From NCBI RefSeq assembly GCF_019209935.1, contig NZ_JAHUTN010000002.1:124001-188000 (forward strand): a DNA stretch of 64,000 nucleotides. Direction: 5' to 3'. Shown here piece after piece: positions 28,755-37,481 of this stretch. Each line of letters starts with the position of its first letter. Position 1 is the first letter of the stretch. The notes beneath the pieces are model-generated. The model ran no database searches. It was not told the DNA's origin and saw only the letters and a program-made list of their open reading frames with translations. A program made the translations under genes and the position numbers. This stretch comes from Corynebacterium sp. TAE3-ERU16 (GTDB lineage Bacteria; Actinomycetota; Actinomycetes; Mycobacteriales; Mycobacteriaceae).

Positions 28755-31700
28755 ATGACCACCACCATCGTCGCCTGGGGTTTCACCGGCCCGGCGCTAC
28801 TGACCATCGGACGCGCCGCCGACGAGCTGGACCGGGAGCACGGCATCCGCCTGATCCGCGTGCCCCTCGACGAGGACCTGCCCCCGCAGGCGGACGTGGT
28901 GTGGGTGCAGGGGGCGATGAATCCGATGCTCGGCGAACGGATCCTCGCCGCGGTTGGTGGACGGCCCCTGTTCTCCTCACCGCCCGTGGCACAGTCCCTC
29001 CAGATCGCCACGGCACACGGCACCGGGATGGGGCGTCCGCCGAGGAATCCCTCGCCGGAGGCCCGGATCGCGCTCGCGCTGCGGCTGGTCACGCCGGGCC
29101 GTCTGGTGCACGCGGGCCGACTGTCGGCCCTGGTCGCGGGCCACACCGATGTCGACCCGGGGCCGATGCCCGACGACATCCCCCGGGGCATCTTCGACAC
29201 CGGTCGCGGGCCCGAACACCCGGTGGGTACCTGCGGGATCATCGGCACCGGCCTGAACGTCGCCGCGGGCGACGCCGACTATCTGCGCACCATCGCCCGC
29301 GCCCTCAACAGTCTGGACGTCGCCACCTGCACGTGGCTCGGTTCCCCGGAGGACATGCCGGGCGACATGAAGAACCGGGTGGACGTGTGGCTGAATCTCA
29401 CCGGCTTCACCGCCTGCGGCAACCACGGTGCCCCCGCCACGGACAAGGGCACCGCACTCGCGGAGGAGACGGACGCGCAGCTGCTGACCCCGGTCCCCCT
29501 GCAACGCGGCACGCTGTCGGACTGGCGCGCGGACCCCGGGCCGGTGGGCCTGTGGCCCGCGGCGGTGAGCATGAACATCGCCGTGCCCGAGCTCGAGGGC
29601 GCCACGGTGCCCTGGGTGTTCATGGGCCGCGACGCGGACACGAACCACCTCACCCCGGACGACACGGCGGTCGCGCGCCTGGCGGAACGGGTGCGGCGCA
29701 CCATCGACCTACGCCGGGCACGACCCGCCGACCGGAAGGTCTCGGTGACGATCTTCGGCTACGACGGCGACGGCACCATCGGCACCGCCGCTCAGCTCGA
29801 CGTCTTCGCCTCCCTCCACGCGCTCCTGCGTCGGCTGAAGGAGGAGGGCTACACCGTCGAGGTACCGGACACCGTCGAGGAACTGACGGACATCCTCGTC
29901 GGCGACGGCGCAGGCGGGGCACGCTCGCAGGCCAGTGAGCTCGCCCGGTGGCGGGCGCCTGAGTACGCGAAGGTGCTGGGTGAGCACGCCGCACGCATCA
30001 ACGGCCCCTGGGGGCGACTGCCCGGCACCGTGGACACCGACGGCCGCGACCTGATCATCCGGGGAGCCCGCTTCGGCAACGTCATCGTCGGCGTGCAGCC
30101 GCAGTTCGGGGACGTGTCAGACCCGGCTGAACTGCTCATGGCGAACGACTCCACACCGTCGCACAGTTTCGCCGCCTACTACCTGTGGCTGGAACACGTC
30201 TTCGGCCACGACGTGATGCTGCACTTCGGCACACACGGCGCACTCGAGTTCATGCCCGGCCGCCAGACCGGGCTCGCCGCCACCGACTGGCCGGTCCTGC
30301 TCACCGGCTCGGTACCGCACCACTACCTGTACGTGATGGCCAATCCCGGCGAGGGAACCATCGCGAAACGGCGCGCCGCGGCGAGCCTCGTCACCTACCT
30401 CACCCCACCGCTGGCGGACGCCGGTCTCTACGGCGCGCTGGACGAGCTGGCCGAGCTTCTCGACGCCCATCTGTCCTCCGGCACGGGACCGGAACCGGTG
30501 CCGCGGGAGATCACCGACGCCGCGCTCCGCGCGGACTTCAGCGAGGAACAGGCGCAGGATCCGGCCGGGCTGCGGCGCGAACTGGAACGGGTGCGCCGCT
30601 CCCCCATCGCCCTCGGCCTGCACACCGTGGGGCGTCCGATGGAGCGGCGGCAGACGGCCCGCTCCCTGGAACTCGCCGCCACATACCTCGCGGAAACCGG
30701 CGAGCCGGAGCGCACGGCGATCCTCGCTGACCTGGAGCAGAAACTGCAGTCCAACACCGAGCTGGACGCCCTGGTCCGGGCCCTCGCCGGCGGCTACACC
30801 CCACCGGTCGTCGGTGGTGACCCGGCCCGCCGCCCCGACGCCCTGCCGACGGGTCGGAACCTGCACGCCATCGACCCCGTCTCCGTCCCCTCCGCCTCCG
30901 CCATCGCGCGGGGCAGGAAGACCGCGGAGCAGCTCATCGCCGCGCACGTCGACGCGCACGGGAGCTTTCCGGAGTCGGTGGCGATCGTGCTGTGGGGCAT
31001 CGACAACATCAAGACCGGCGGCGAGGGCCTCGCCCAGGCGTTCGCGCTGCTCGGCGTGGAACCGGTCGCCGGACCCCGGGGCCGGGTGGACACCTTCCGC
31101 ATCCTCTCCCCCGAAGAGCTCGGCCGCCCCAGGGTCGATGTGGTGTGCACCCTGTCCGGCGTGTGCCGCGATGTGCTGCCGCAGCCTGTGCAGCTCCTCG
31201 ACGAGGCGGTGCGCGCCGTTGCGGCGCTCGACGAACCCGATGAACTCAACCCTCTGGCGGCCCACGCCCGCGCCCACGCCGAGGAGATGGACACCACGGC
31301 GGTGGAGGCCGCGACCCGGATCTTCTCCGCTGCGGCCGGGTCCTACGGCACCGGGGTGAACAAGCTGGTTCAGGCCGGCGACTGGGACGGTGGGGAGGAT
31401 CTCGCCGAGATGTACCTGACCCGCATGGGCCACGCCTGGGGCACCGGATCCGACGGCGCGGACGCGGGCGCGGTCCTGCGGAAGGTGCTCGGCACCGTCG
31501 ATGCCACCTTCCAGAACGTCGACTCGGCCGAGACCTCCATCGCCGGAATCGACCACTACTTCGAGTTCCTCGGCGGGGTTACCGGTGCGATCACCCAGAT
31601 CCGGGGCGACGCGCCGGCGTCCTTCGTCTCCCAGTCGTGGGCGGCCGACGTCAACGTCGGCACGCTCCGGGACGCGATGCAGCTCGAATCACGCACCCGG

Positions 31701-32036
31701 CTGCTCAACCCGAAGTGGGTCGAGGGGCAGCTCGCCCACGGCTACGCCGGAGTCGCTCAGGTTCGGACCCGGCTCGAGAACACCTTCGGCATGCAGGCCA
31801 CCACCGGCACCGTCGACGGCTGGGTTTTCGACCGCGCCGCAGAGAATCTCCTCCTTGACGAGGACGTGCGCGGGCGCATGCAGCGGGCCAACCCCGCGGC
31901 GGTGAACTCCATGACCAACCGCCTGCTCGAGGCCGCCGACCGGGGACTGTGGGACGCCGACCGGGACACGCTCGACCGGTTGGAGGACATCGCCGACCGG
32001 CTGGACGGGGTGCTGGAGGGTATCGAGGAGGTGTGA
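28755..32036 (+). CDS. Tetrapyrrole metal chelatase large subunit (BchH/CobN family)
   Basis: Large, porphyrin-binding subunit of an ATP-dependent class I chelatase, which inserts Mg2+ into protoporphyrin IX (BchH) or Co2+ into a corrin (CobN). The 1093-residue protein has the family core FGTHGALEFMPGRQTGLAATDWP, then PGEGTIAKRRAAASLVTYLTPPL, and further on WGIDNIKTGGEGLAQAFALLGV and LGRPRVDVVCTLSGVCRDVLP. GTHGALEFMPG and NIKTGGE look more like BchH than CobN (which tends to GxHGTLEWLPGK), but the N-terminus is shorter than in BchH. No other chlorophyll or corrin gene is in the window. The matching I and D subunit genes lie downstream on the same strand, separated by an opposing Abi gene. Metal and substrate are therefore open. 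Confidence 0.8.
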   Translation: MTTTIVAWGFTGPALLTIGRAADELDREHGIRLIRVPLDEDLPPQADVVWVQGAMNPMLGERILAAVGGRPLFSSPPVAQSLQIATAHGTGMGRPPRNPSPEARIALALRLVTPGRLVHAGRLSALVAGHTDVDPGPMPDDIPRGIFDTGRGPEHPVGTCGIIGTGLNVAAGDADYLRTIARALNSLDVATCTWLGSPEDMPGDMKNRVDVWLNLTGFTACGNHGAPATDKGTALAEETDAQLLTPVPLQRGTLSDWRADPGPVGLWPAAVSMNIAVPELEGATVPWVFMGRDADTNHLTPDDTAVARLAERVRRTIDLRRARPADRKVSVTIFGYDGDGTIGTAAQLDVFASLHALLRRLKEEGYTVEVPDTVEELTDILVGDGAGGARSQASELARWRAPEYAKVLGEHAARINGPWGRLPGTVDTDGRDLIIRGARFGNVIVGVQPQFGDVSDPAELLMANDSTPSHSFAAYYLWLEHVFGHDVMLHFGTHGALEFMPGRQTGLAATDWPVLLTGSVPHHYLYVMANPGEGTIAKRRAAASLVTYLTPPLADAGLYGALDELAELLDAHLSSGTGPEPVPREITDAALRADFSEEQAQDPAGLRRELERVRRSPIALGLHTVGRPMERRQTARSLELAATYLAETGEPERTAILADLEQKLQSNTELDALVRALAGGYTPPVVGGDPARRPDALPTGRNLHAIDPVSVPSASAIARGRKTAEQLIAAHVDAHGSFPESVAIVLWGIDNIKTGGEGLAQAFALLGVEPVAGPRGRVDTFRILSPEELGRPRVDVVCTLSGVCRDVLPQPVQLLDEAVRAVAALDEPDELNPLAAHARAHAEEMDTTAVEAATRIFSAAAGSYGTGVNKLVQAGDWDGGEDLAEMYLTRMGHAWGTGSDGADAGAVLRKVLGTVDATFQNVDSAETSIAGIDHYFEFLGGVTGAITQIRGDAPASFVSQSWAADVNVGTLRDAMQLESRTRLLNPKWVEGQLAHGYAGVAQVRTRLENTFGMQATTGTVDGWVFDRAAENLLLDEDVRGRMQRANPAAVNSMTNRLLEAADRGLWDADRDTLDRLEDIADRLDGVLEGIEEV

Positions 32037-32059
32037 GCGGGGACGACGCCGGGAGACCG

Positions 32060-32773
32060 TCATGGCTTGGCGTCAAGTATCTCCCGCACCCTGGAGCGGT
32101 AACTGAGGAACGTGTGCAGGTCCCGGTCGAGCATCGCAGCCAGATGCATGGTGTCCTCGTGCGCCTCCATCGCGGTCACCCGCACCCGCTGCCCCGGTAG
32201 GGGAAGCCCGTTGATCAACGGCCCGTGGTGGGCGACCCTGTTACGGAGTTCGTTGACCCTGCTGACAACGGCGAAGGCGTACTCCCGGTTCCGGTGTTGA
32301 TTCTCGGCCCTCGCCAGGGCACGACCTCCGGGAAAAGCCTTGTCGAGAACACCACGCCACAGCACCTCGTAATCGCATTTGATCCGCCGTGGTTTCTTTC
32401 CCGTGTAGCTCCCTGCGTCGAGCAATCCACGCCAGAAACCGAACATGCACTGTGCGACGAGCCTGTCCGCGGTCTTCTCTCCCGTGATTCTCCGCCAGGC
32501 TGTGCTGAGGGTGTTCGGGGACCGGTCATCGAGTGGCATGCCTGTGTTCCTGTACCACTCACAGCCCCATTCATCCTTCAGTCGGGCGGACATCGCGTTG
32601 CGCAACGCCACCTCGAGAATCACGAGGTCCGCGGAGAAGGCCGCCGCCAGCTCACGGCCCCACAGGTACAGTGCCCGTGCCCGATCACTGTCCCCCTCGG
32701 CGGCAGCCACGTAGGTTCCCATCCGCACCGGTCCGATCGACCGGTCCAGTGCGACCCGGTGTTCAGGCAGCAT
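32060..32773 (-). CDS. Abi-like HEPN protein (abortive infection type)
   Basis: The 237-residue protein matches the Abi_2/AbiD-AbiF group as I know it: a helical protein with DLVILEVALRNAMSARL, ending in a HEPN-type catalytic motif ELRNRVAHHGPL (R-x4-H). HEPN proteins with this motif are usually metal-independent ribonucleases; family members block phage growth by acting on RNA. ATG 32773 is used; a GTG at 32779 sits at better distance from the GGAGG at about 32789. The gene lies between the H and I chelatase subunit genes on the other strand, and its 5' region overlaps a candidate divergent small RNA. This looks like a defence gene inserted in a metabolic cluster. Confidence 0.78.
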   Translation of the reverse strand: MLPEHRVALDRSIGPVRMGTYVAAAEGDSDRARALYLWGRELAAAFSADLVILEVALRNAMSARLKDEWGCEWYRNTGMPLDDRSPNTLSTAWRRITGEKTADRLVAQCMFGFWRGLLDAGSYTGKKPRRIKCDYEVLWRGVLDKAFPGGRALARAENQHRNREYAFAVVSRVNELRNRVAHHGPLINGLPLPGQRVRVTAMEAHEDTMHLAAMLDRDLHTFLSYRSRVREILDAKP

Positions 32774-32779
32774 GTCCAC

Positions 32780-32809
32780 TTGATTCAACCTCCAGAATCG
32801 GAGTAGCCT
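32780..32809 (+). promoter_or_regulatory. Promoter of a small RNA divergent from the Abi gene
   Basis: TTGATT (32780-32785) and TAGCCT (32804-32809) are 18 nt apart. Transcription would begin near 32816, just before a terminator-like hairpin. Confidence 0.45.
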
Positions 32810-32816
32810 TTCTGAC

Positions 32817-32876
32817 GCAGTCCCCAGCGCACGCCTCTGCCGAACCCGAGTCGGTATGCAGCTGGGGTTTCTTTTT
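32817..32876 (+). ncRNA. Candidate structured small RNA ending in an intrinsic terminator
   Basis: CCCCAGC (32822-32828) pairs with GCTGGGG (32861-32867), followed by TTTCTTTTT (32868-32876), a clear intrinsic terminator on the plus strand and the only strong T-run in this part of the window. Inside the 32-nt loop, GCA/TGC and CCGA/TCGG pairs form a second hairpin. With the promoter just upstream the RNA would be about 60 nt. It is divergent from the Abi/HEPN gene and overlaps the latter's 5' region. Structured RNAs beside AbiF-type genes have been reported; the link here is inference. It may also stop read-through from the H gene. The remainder of the gap up to 33113 holds only the promoter of the I subunit gene. 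Confidence 0.55.
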
Positions 32877-33113
32877 GCCCAGTGCAGATCAGCGGGTCTG
32901 AAGCGTCTCCCACCTCCATGGAGACCGTGAGGGGGACGGCGCGGTACCCCGACTGCCCGGTGACCGCCCGTGATCACACTTCACGCAGCTCACGGCAACG
33001 GGCGTTCCCGGGGGATGCCGGTGCACATGGCAGCGTGACGACCGGAGCCACGGTTCCCCCGGCGAGGTACCCTGATCCCGTACATCACCGTCCGCCGACA
33101 AGGAGCCCGACCA

Positions 33114-34022
33114 GTGCCCACCTACCCGTTCACCGGAATCGTCGGCCAGGACGAGATGAAGACCGCCCTGCTGCTGTGTGCGGTGGATCCACTGATCGGT
33201 GGTGTGCTCGCGCTCGGCGACCGGGGCACCGGGAAGACCACCACGGTGCGTGCTCTCGGAGCCCTTCTGGAAGGGGCGGGACTGAGCACTCCGGTGGTGG
33301 ACATGCCGCTGGGTGTGACGGAGGACCGCGTGATCGGTTCCCTCGACATCGACGCCGCCCTCGCCCGCGGGGAGACGAAGTTCCGCCCGGGGCTGCTGGC
33401 TGACGCACACGGCGGTTTCCTCTACATCGACGAGATCAACCTGCTCGACGACCACCTGGTGGACGTGCTCCTCGATGTCGCGGCGTCCGGGGTGAACATC
33501 GTGGAGCGTGAGGGCGTGTCACACACCCATCCGGCGCGCTTCGTGCTCGTGGGATCGGGAAATCCGGAGGAGGGGGATCTGCGGCCGCAGCTGCAGGACC
33601 GGTTCGGGTTGGCGACGTGGGTCACCACCATCACCGATCCCGCGGTCCGCCTGGAGATCGTACGCAACCGTCTGGCCTTCGACCGTGACCCGGATTCCTT
33701 CCTGGAGTCCGTGTCCGCCCGGCAGGATGAGCTGGGTGAGCGGGTGGTGGCCGCCCGCGGCCTGCTGCCCGATGTGACGCTCGATGACGGGCTGCTGGCA
33801 CGGATCATCGAGGTCTGTGCCGCCGCGGGCACCGTCGGGCACCGGGCTGAACTCGTGGTCAGCCGTGCGGCCGCGGCGCACGGCGCGCTCGAGTCCAGGT
33901 CCTCGGTCGAGGAGCGGGACGTGCGCGCCGTCGCGAAGCTGTGTCTGCGGCACCGTGTCGTCCGCGAGGCCTTCGAGACGCCCGCGGACGTGGAGGAACG
34001 GCTGGATTCGGTGCTGGCGTGA
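33114..34022 (+). CDS. Chelatase AAA+ subunit I (BchI/ChlI-like)
   Basis: AAA+ ATPase that drives metal insertion by the H subunit together with subunit D. The 302-residue protein starts with YPFTGIVGQDEMKTALLL, typical of BchI, and has Walker A (GDRGTGKTT), Walker B (FLYIDEINLLDD), the arginine-finger region and a C-terminal helical lid. Slightly shorter than phototroph BchI (about 340). The GTG start at 33114 has AAGGAG 8 nt upstream; TACCCT at 33067-33072 could be the -10 box. It overlaps the D subunit gene by 4 nt (GTGA). Confidence 0.88.
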   Translation: MPTYPFTGIVGQDEMKTALLLCAVDPLIGGVLALGDRGTGKTTTVRALGALLEGAGLSTPVVDMPLGVTEDRVIGSLDIDAALARGETKFRPGLLADAHGGFLYIDEINLLDDHLVDVLLDVAASGVNIVEREGVSHTHPARFVLVGSGNPEEGDLRPQLQDRFGLATWVTTITDPAVRLEIVRNRLAFDRDPDSFLESVSARQDELGERVVAARGLLPDVTLDDGLLARIIEVCAAAGTVGHRAELVVSRAAAAHGALESRSSVEERDVRAVAKLCLRHRVVREAFETPADVEERLDSVLA

Positions 34023-35554
34023 TCTCCACCGATCTGCACCGTTGGCTGGATGGCTGGGCCCGTGCACCGCGGGTGGGGCTGGTGGTCACCGGCGATCCGG
34101 CCCTCGTCGACGCCGCATGGCCGACGCTCCGGGAACTCGCCGGTGGCGTGTCGGTCACGCCCGGGATGGAGCTGCCGGAGATCAACCGGACCACCCGGAC
34201 CGCACGGACCGCGGTGGTGGCCCACGGTGACGTGCTCGCCACGGAGCAGGCCGCCGCGATCACGAGCCCCCGGGTGCTCGTGCGTGCGGCGGATCTGACC
34301 GAGGTGCCGGGTGCGCTGATGGACCGCTGCCACCTGATCCTCCCGTTGACGGACGACGGTGGCGGCGACCCGGTCGCGGTGCTCCGTTCGCTTCTCGACG
34401 GCACAGGCGTGCTCGGGGAAATGACCGCGGGTGGTTCTCCCCGCGCGGAGGTGCCGGTCGAGCGGATCGTGGATCTCCTCACCGCTGCCGGGCTGGCTGC
34501 CCACTGCCTCGATGTCCCGGCCGCCCGTTTCGCCGCGGCACTCGCGCGGGCCGGAGCAAGTGAGGATGAGATCCTGGCCGCGGTGCACGCGCTGATCGTC
34601 GCACCCCGGGTGCCGGACTCCCCACCACCGGCACAGCAACCGCCGCCACCTGACGAGCCCACAGAGGAACCGGAGCCTCCGGAGGACACGGAGCCGGATC
34701 AGGAACCGGAAGAGAAACCGGAACCGCCGCGTCCCCGGGACGTGGAGGAACCGCCACAGGACGCCGACGGGGAGGAGTCCCCTCCCCCGCCACCGCGACT
34801 CGGCCGGGGGCGGGCCCGCGGACCGCGCTGGCCGGGCGACGGGGGCGCACTCGAGCCTTCCCGGACACGCGGACGGCCGCGCCGCTCCGTGGCGATGCGG
34901 AATCCGGGTGAGTCCCTCGCACTGTCGCCGACGCTCGCGACCGCGGCCCCCTGGCAGCCGGTCCGGCGACGCGCGAACCCGGACGATCCCCGCGGTGTAC
35001 TCCTGGAACGGGACGATCTGCGCACCCAGGTGCGCCTGTCCCGGGGCGGCGAGCTGGTCGTCATCGTCGTCGACGCGTCGGGGTCGATGGGCGTCGGGGC
35101 GATCCGCACGGCGAAGGCCGTGGCGCTGGGTGTGCTGGAACAGGGCTACCGGCAGCGGAACCGGGTCGCGATTGTCATCGCCCGCGGTCGGGAGGCCTAC
35201 GTCGGGCTCCCCCCGACTAAGTCCGTGTCCCGCGCCCGCGACTGCGTGCGTTCACTTCCGACCGGTGGCGGTACACCGTTGGCGTCGGCCCTGCTGCTGG
35301 CGGCCCGGATCGCCGGAAGGCAGGATCCCGGGCGGGTCCGCGCGCTGATCCTCACGGACGGTGCCGCGAACGTCGGCCTCAACGCGACGGGAAAGGAGGC
35401 CGCCCGCGCAGACGCGGTGCGGGCGATACGGTTGCTCGCAGCCGTGGTCAGCGCCGTCGACGTCGTTCCGCTGAACGCGGGTCGGGGACGGCGGCGCCGC
35501 CGGCAGCCCGGCGCCGGGGACATCGGGTGGCTGCGGGCGGCCACGGGAACATGA
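34019..35554 (+). CDS. Chelatase subunit D (BchD-like), degenerate AAA plus vWA domain
   Basis: Partner of subunit I in class I chelatases. The 511-residue chain has an N-terminal AAA-like domain without a Walker A motif, as usual for BchD, then a long acidic proline-rich linker (about residues 200-265, rich in PP and EE), then a von Willebrand A domain whose MIDAS metal site is VVDASGSMG. The remaining MIDAS loops, such as RALILTDGAANVG, are also visible. GTG start at 34019 overlaps the stop of the I subunit gene. The chain ends at WLRAATGT, rather early after the vWA domain. Confidence 0.88.
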   Translation: MISTDLHRWLDGWARAPRVGLVVTGDPALVDAAWPTLRELAGGVSVTPGMELPEINRTTRTARTAVVAHGDVLATEQAAAITSPRVLVRAADLTEVPGALMDRCHLILPLTDDGGGDPVAVLRSLLDGTGVLGEMTAGGSPRAEVPVERIVDLLTAAGLAAHCLDVPAARFAAALARAGASEDEILAAVHALIVAPRVPDSPPPAQQPPPPDEPTEEPEPPEDTEPDQEPEEKPEPPRPRDVEEPPQDADGEESPPPPPRLGRGRARGPRWPGDGGALEPSRTRGRPRRSVAMRNPGESLALSPTLATAAPWQPVRRRANPDDPRGVLLERDDLRTQVRLSRGGELVVIVVDASGSMGVGAIRTAKAVALGVLEQGYRQRNRVAIVIARGREAYVGLPPTKSVSRARDCVRSLPTGGGTPLASALLLAARIAGRQDPGRVRALILTDGAANVGLNATGKEAARADAVRAIRLLAAVVSAVDVVPLNAGRGRRRRRQPGAGDIGWLRAATGT

Positions 35555-35596
35555 GGCAGCGGTGCCGGTCGGTGACGGCGGGAAGACCCGGCTCTC

Positions 35597-36226
35597 TCAG
35601 TGTCCGCGCTCGATCCACTCCCGCAGATGCGGCTTCTCCACACCGATGCTCGTCTCCTCACCGTGTCCGGTCTTGACCACGGTCTCGTCGGGCAGGGTGA
35701 ACAGCCGCCCGCGGATGGACTCGATGATGGTGTCGAAGTCGGAGTAGCTGCGTCCGGTGGCCCCCGGTCCGCCGTTGAACAGGGTGTCCCCGGAGAACAC
35801 GACGCCGAGGGACTCCGCGTGGAAGCAGGTCGATCCCGGGGAGTGCCCGGGGGTGTGGAGTGCGGTGAGGGTCGTTTCCGCGATGTCGAAGGTGTCGCCG
35901 TCCGCGATCCGGTGATCGGGGGTCGTGCCGGGGAACACCTTCTCCCAGAGCACCTGGTCCTCCGGGTTCATGTGAATGGGCGCGTCGACGAGCTCAGCGA
36001 ATTCGCGGGCGTAGCGGATGTGATCGTCGTGACCGTGGGTGAGCAGAATCCTCGTGACCCTCCGGTCGCCCACCGCCTCCCGGATGGCTGCGGGGTCGTG
36101 GGCGGGGTCGATGACGATGACCTCTGTGTCATTCCCGATGATCCAGACGTTGTTGTCCACCTCCCACGTTCCCCCGTCGAGGGAGAAGGTGCCGGAGGTG
36201 ACGACGTTCTCGATGCGCGCGGCCAT
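35597..36226 (-). CDS. Metallo-beta-lactamase-fold hydrolase, likely S-formylmycothiol hydrolase
   Basis: Glyoxalase II-like metal hydrolase of 209 residues with the zinc motif THGHDDH, the distal histidines in TPGHSPGS and the bridging aspartate in VFSGDTLF. It overlaps the stop of the preceding dehydrogenase gene by one base (TGATG), so it is coupled to it. In actinobacteria a protein of this type regularly follows the mycothiol-dependent formaldehyde dehydrogenase gene and is a candidate for hydrolysing S-formylmycothiol to formate and mycothiol; that role is inferred from context. It has no signal peptide. Confidence 0.85.
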   Translation of the reverse strand: MAARIENVVTSGTFSLDGGTWEVDNNVWIIGNDTEVIVIDPAHDPAAIREAVGDRRVTRILLTHGHDDHIRYAREFAELVDAPIHMNPEDQVLWEKVFPGTTPDHRIADGDTFDIAETTLTALHTPGHSPGSTCFHAESLGVVFSGDTLFNGGPGATGRSYSDFDTIIESIRGRLFTLPDETVVKTGHGEETSIGVEKPHLREWIERGH

Positions 36227-37311
36227 CACAGCTCCACCACCGAACGCAGTACCGTGCCGTTGCCCATTTTGTCGAAGGCCTCCTCGATGTCGTCGATGCC
36301 GATGCGCTCGCTGACGAACGCATCCAGATCCAGTCTGCCCAGTTTGTACTGTTCCACCAGCATCGGGAAGTCCCGCGACGGCAGGCAGTCGCCGTACCAG
36401 GAGGACTTCAGTGAGCCTCCGCGCGCGAAGACTTCCAGGAGGGGCAGTTCCAGTTTCATGTCCGGGTTGGGCACCCCGACCAGGACGACACGACCCGCCA
36501 GATCGCGGGAGTAGAAGGCCTGCTCGTAGGTCTCCGGGATCCCCACGGCGTCGATGACGACGTCGGCGCCGAATCCGCCGGTGGCCTCACGGATGGCCGC
36601 GACAGGATCGGTGTCACCGGAGTTGACGGTGTGTGTGGCCCCGAGTTCCCGGGCCGTGGCCAGTTTCCCGTCATCGAGGTCCACGGCGATGACGGTCGTC
36701 GCACCGGCGAGCTGTGCCCCCGCGATGGCCGCGGTACCGACCCCACCACAGCCGATGACGGCGACGGATTCTCCGCGCCTGATCTCCCCGGTGTTGATGG
36801 CCGCGCCGATACCGGCCATGACGCCGCAGCCCAGAAGCCCGACGGCGGCGGCGTCGGCGTCCGCGTCGACCGGGGTGCACTGGCCCGCCGCGACGAGGGT
36901 CTTCTCGGCGAAGGCACCGATCCCGAGGGCCGGGGACAGTTCCGTTCCGTCCTCGAGGGTCATCTTCCGGGTCGCGTTCGCGGTGTTGAAGCAGTACTGC
37001 GGTTGCCCCTTGGCGCAGGCGCGGCACTGCCCGCAGACGGCCCGCCAGTTGAGGATCACCCGGTCGCCGACGGCGACATTGGTCACGCCCTCCCCTACCT
37101 CCGCGACGACCGCGGTGGCTTCGTGCCCGAGGAGATAGGGGTACTCGTCCCCGATCCCACCGAGCTTGTAGTGCAGGTCGGTGTGGCAGACCCCGCAGGT
37201 GAGCACGTCCACCACCACCTCTCCCGGTCCCGGGTCGGGGACATTGATGGTGACGGTTTCCACGGGGGCATCCTTGGCCCTGGATACGACCGCTCTCACC
37301 TTGTACGGCAC
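36226..37311 (-). CDS. Mycothiol-dependent formaldehyde dehydrogenase / nitrosomycothiol reductase
   Basis: Zinc-dependent, class III-like alcohol dehydrogenase that oxidises the S-hydroxymethyl-mycothiol adduct of formaldehyde with NAD+, and can reduce S-nitrosomycothiol. The 361-residue protein closely resembles mycobacterial MscR as I recall it: catalytic zinc site CGVCHTDL and GHEA, structural zinc site [18 protein letters not shown] loop [14 protein letters not shown], and the C-terminal [16 protein letters not shown] start at 37311 has GGAG 8 nt upstream and gives the family's normal length; an in-frame start at 37359 would add a non-conserved leader. It is followed by the coupled metallo-beta-lactamase-fold gene. 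Confidence 0.9.
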   Translation of the reverse strand: MPYKVRAVVSRAKDAPVETVTINVPDPGPGEVVVDVLTCGVCHTDLHYKLGGIGDEYPYLLGHEATAVVAEVGEGVTNVAVGDRVILNWRAVCGQCRACAKGQPQYCFNTANATRKMTLEDGTELSPALGIGAFAEKTLVAAGQCTPVDADADAAAVGLLGCGVMAGIGAAINTGEIRRGESVAVIGCGGVGTAAIAGAQLAGATTVIAVDLDDGKLATARELGATHTVNSGDTDPVAAIREATGGFGADVVIDAVGIPETYEQAFYSRDLAGRVVLVGVPNPDMKLELPLLEVFARGGSLKSSWYGDCLPSRDFPMLVEQYKLGRLDLDAFVSERIGIDDIEEAFDKMGNGTVLRSVVEL

Positions 37312-37469
37312 GACAACCACTCCAGACTTCCGGGACTCGGTGCTACGGACGTCGGCCACCCTACCAAGGGTGTCCCAGTCGGCAACGGGGGCACCGACTC
37401 CGGGGATGCCGGTGCCGCTGACGGAGTCGACTGAGCCTCGCCTGCATGGCGGGGTTCCGCTGAGGTACC

Positions 37470-37475
37470 TAACCT
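37470..37475 (+). promoter_or_regulatory. -10 box of leaderless PfpI gene promoter
   Basis: TAACCT, 6 nt before the ATG at 37482. Confidence 0.4.
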
Positions 37476-37481
37476 CATGGC

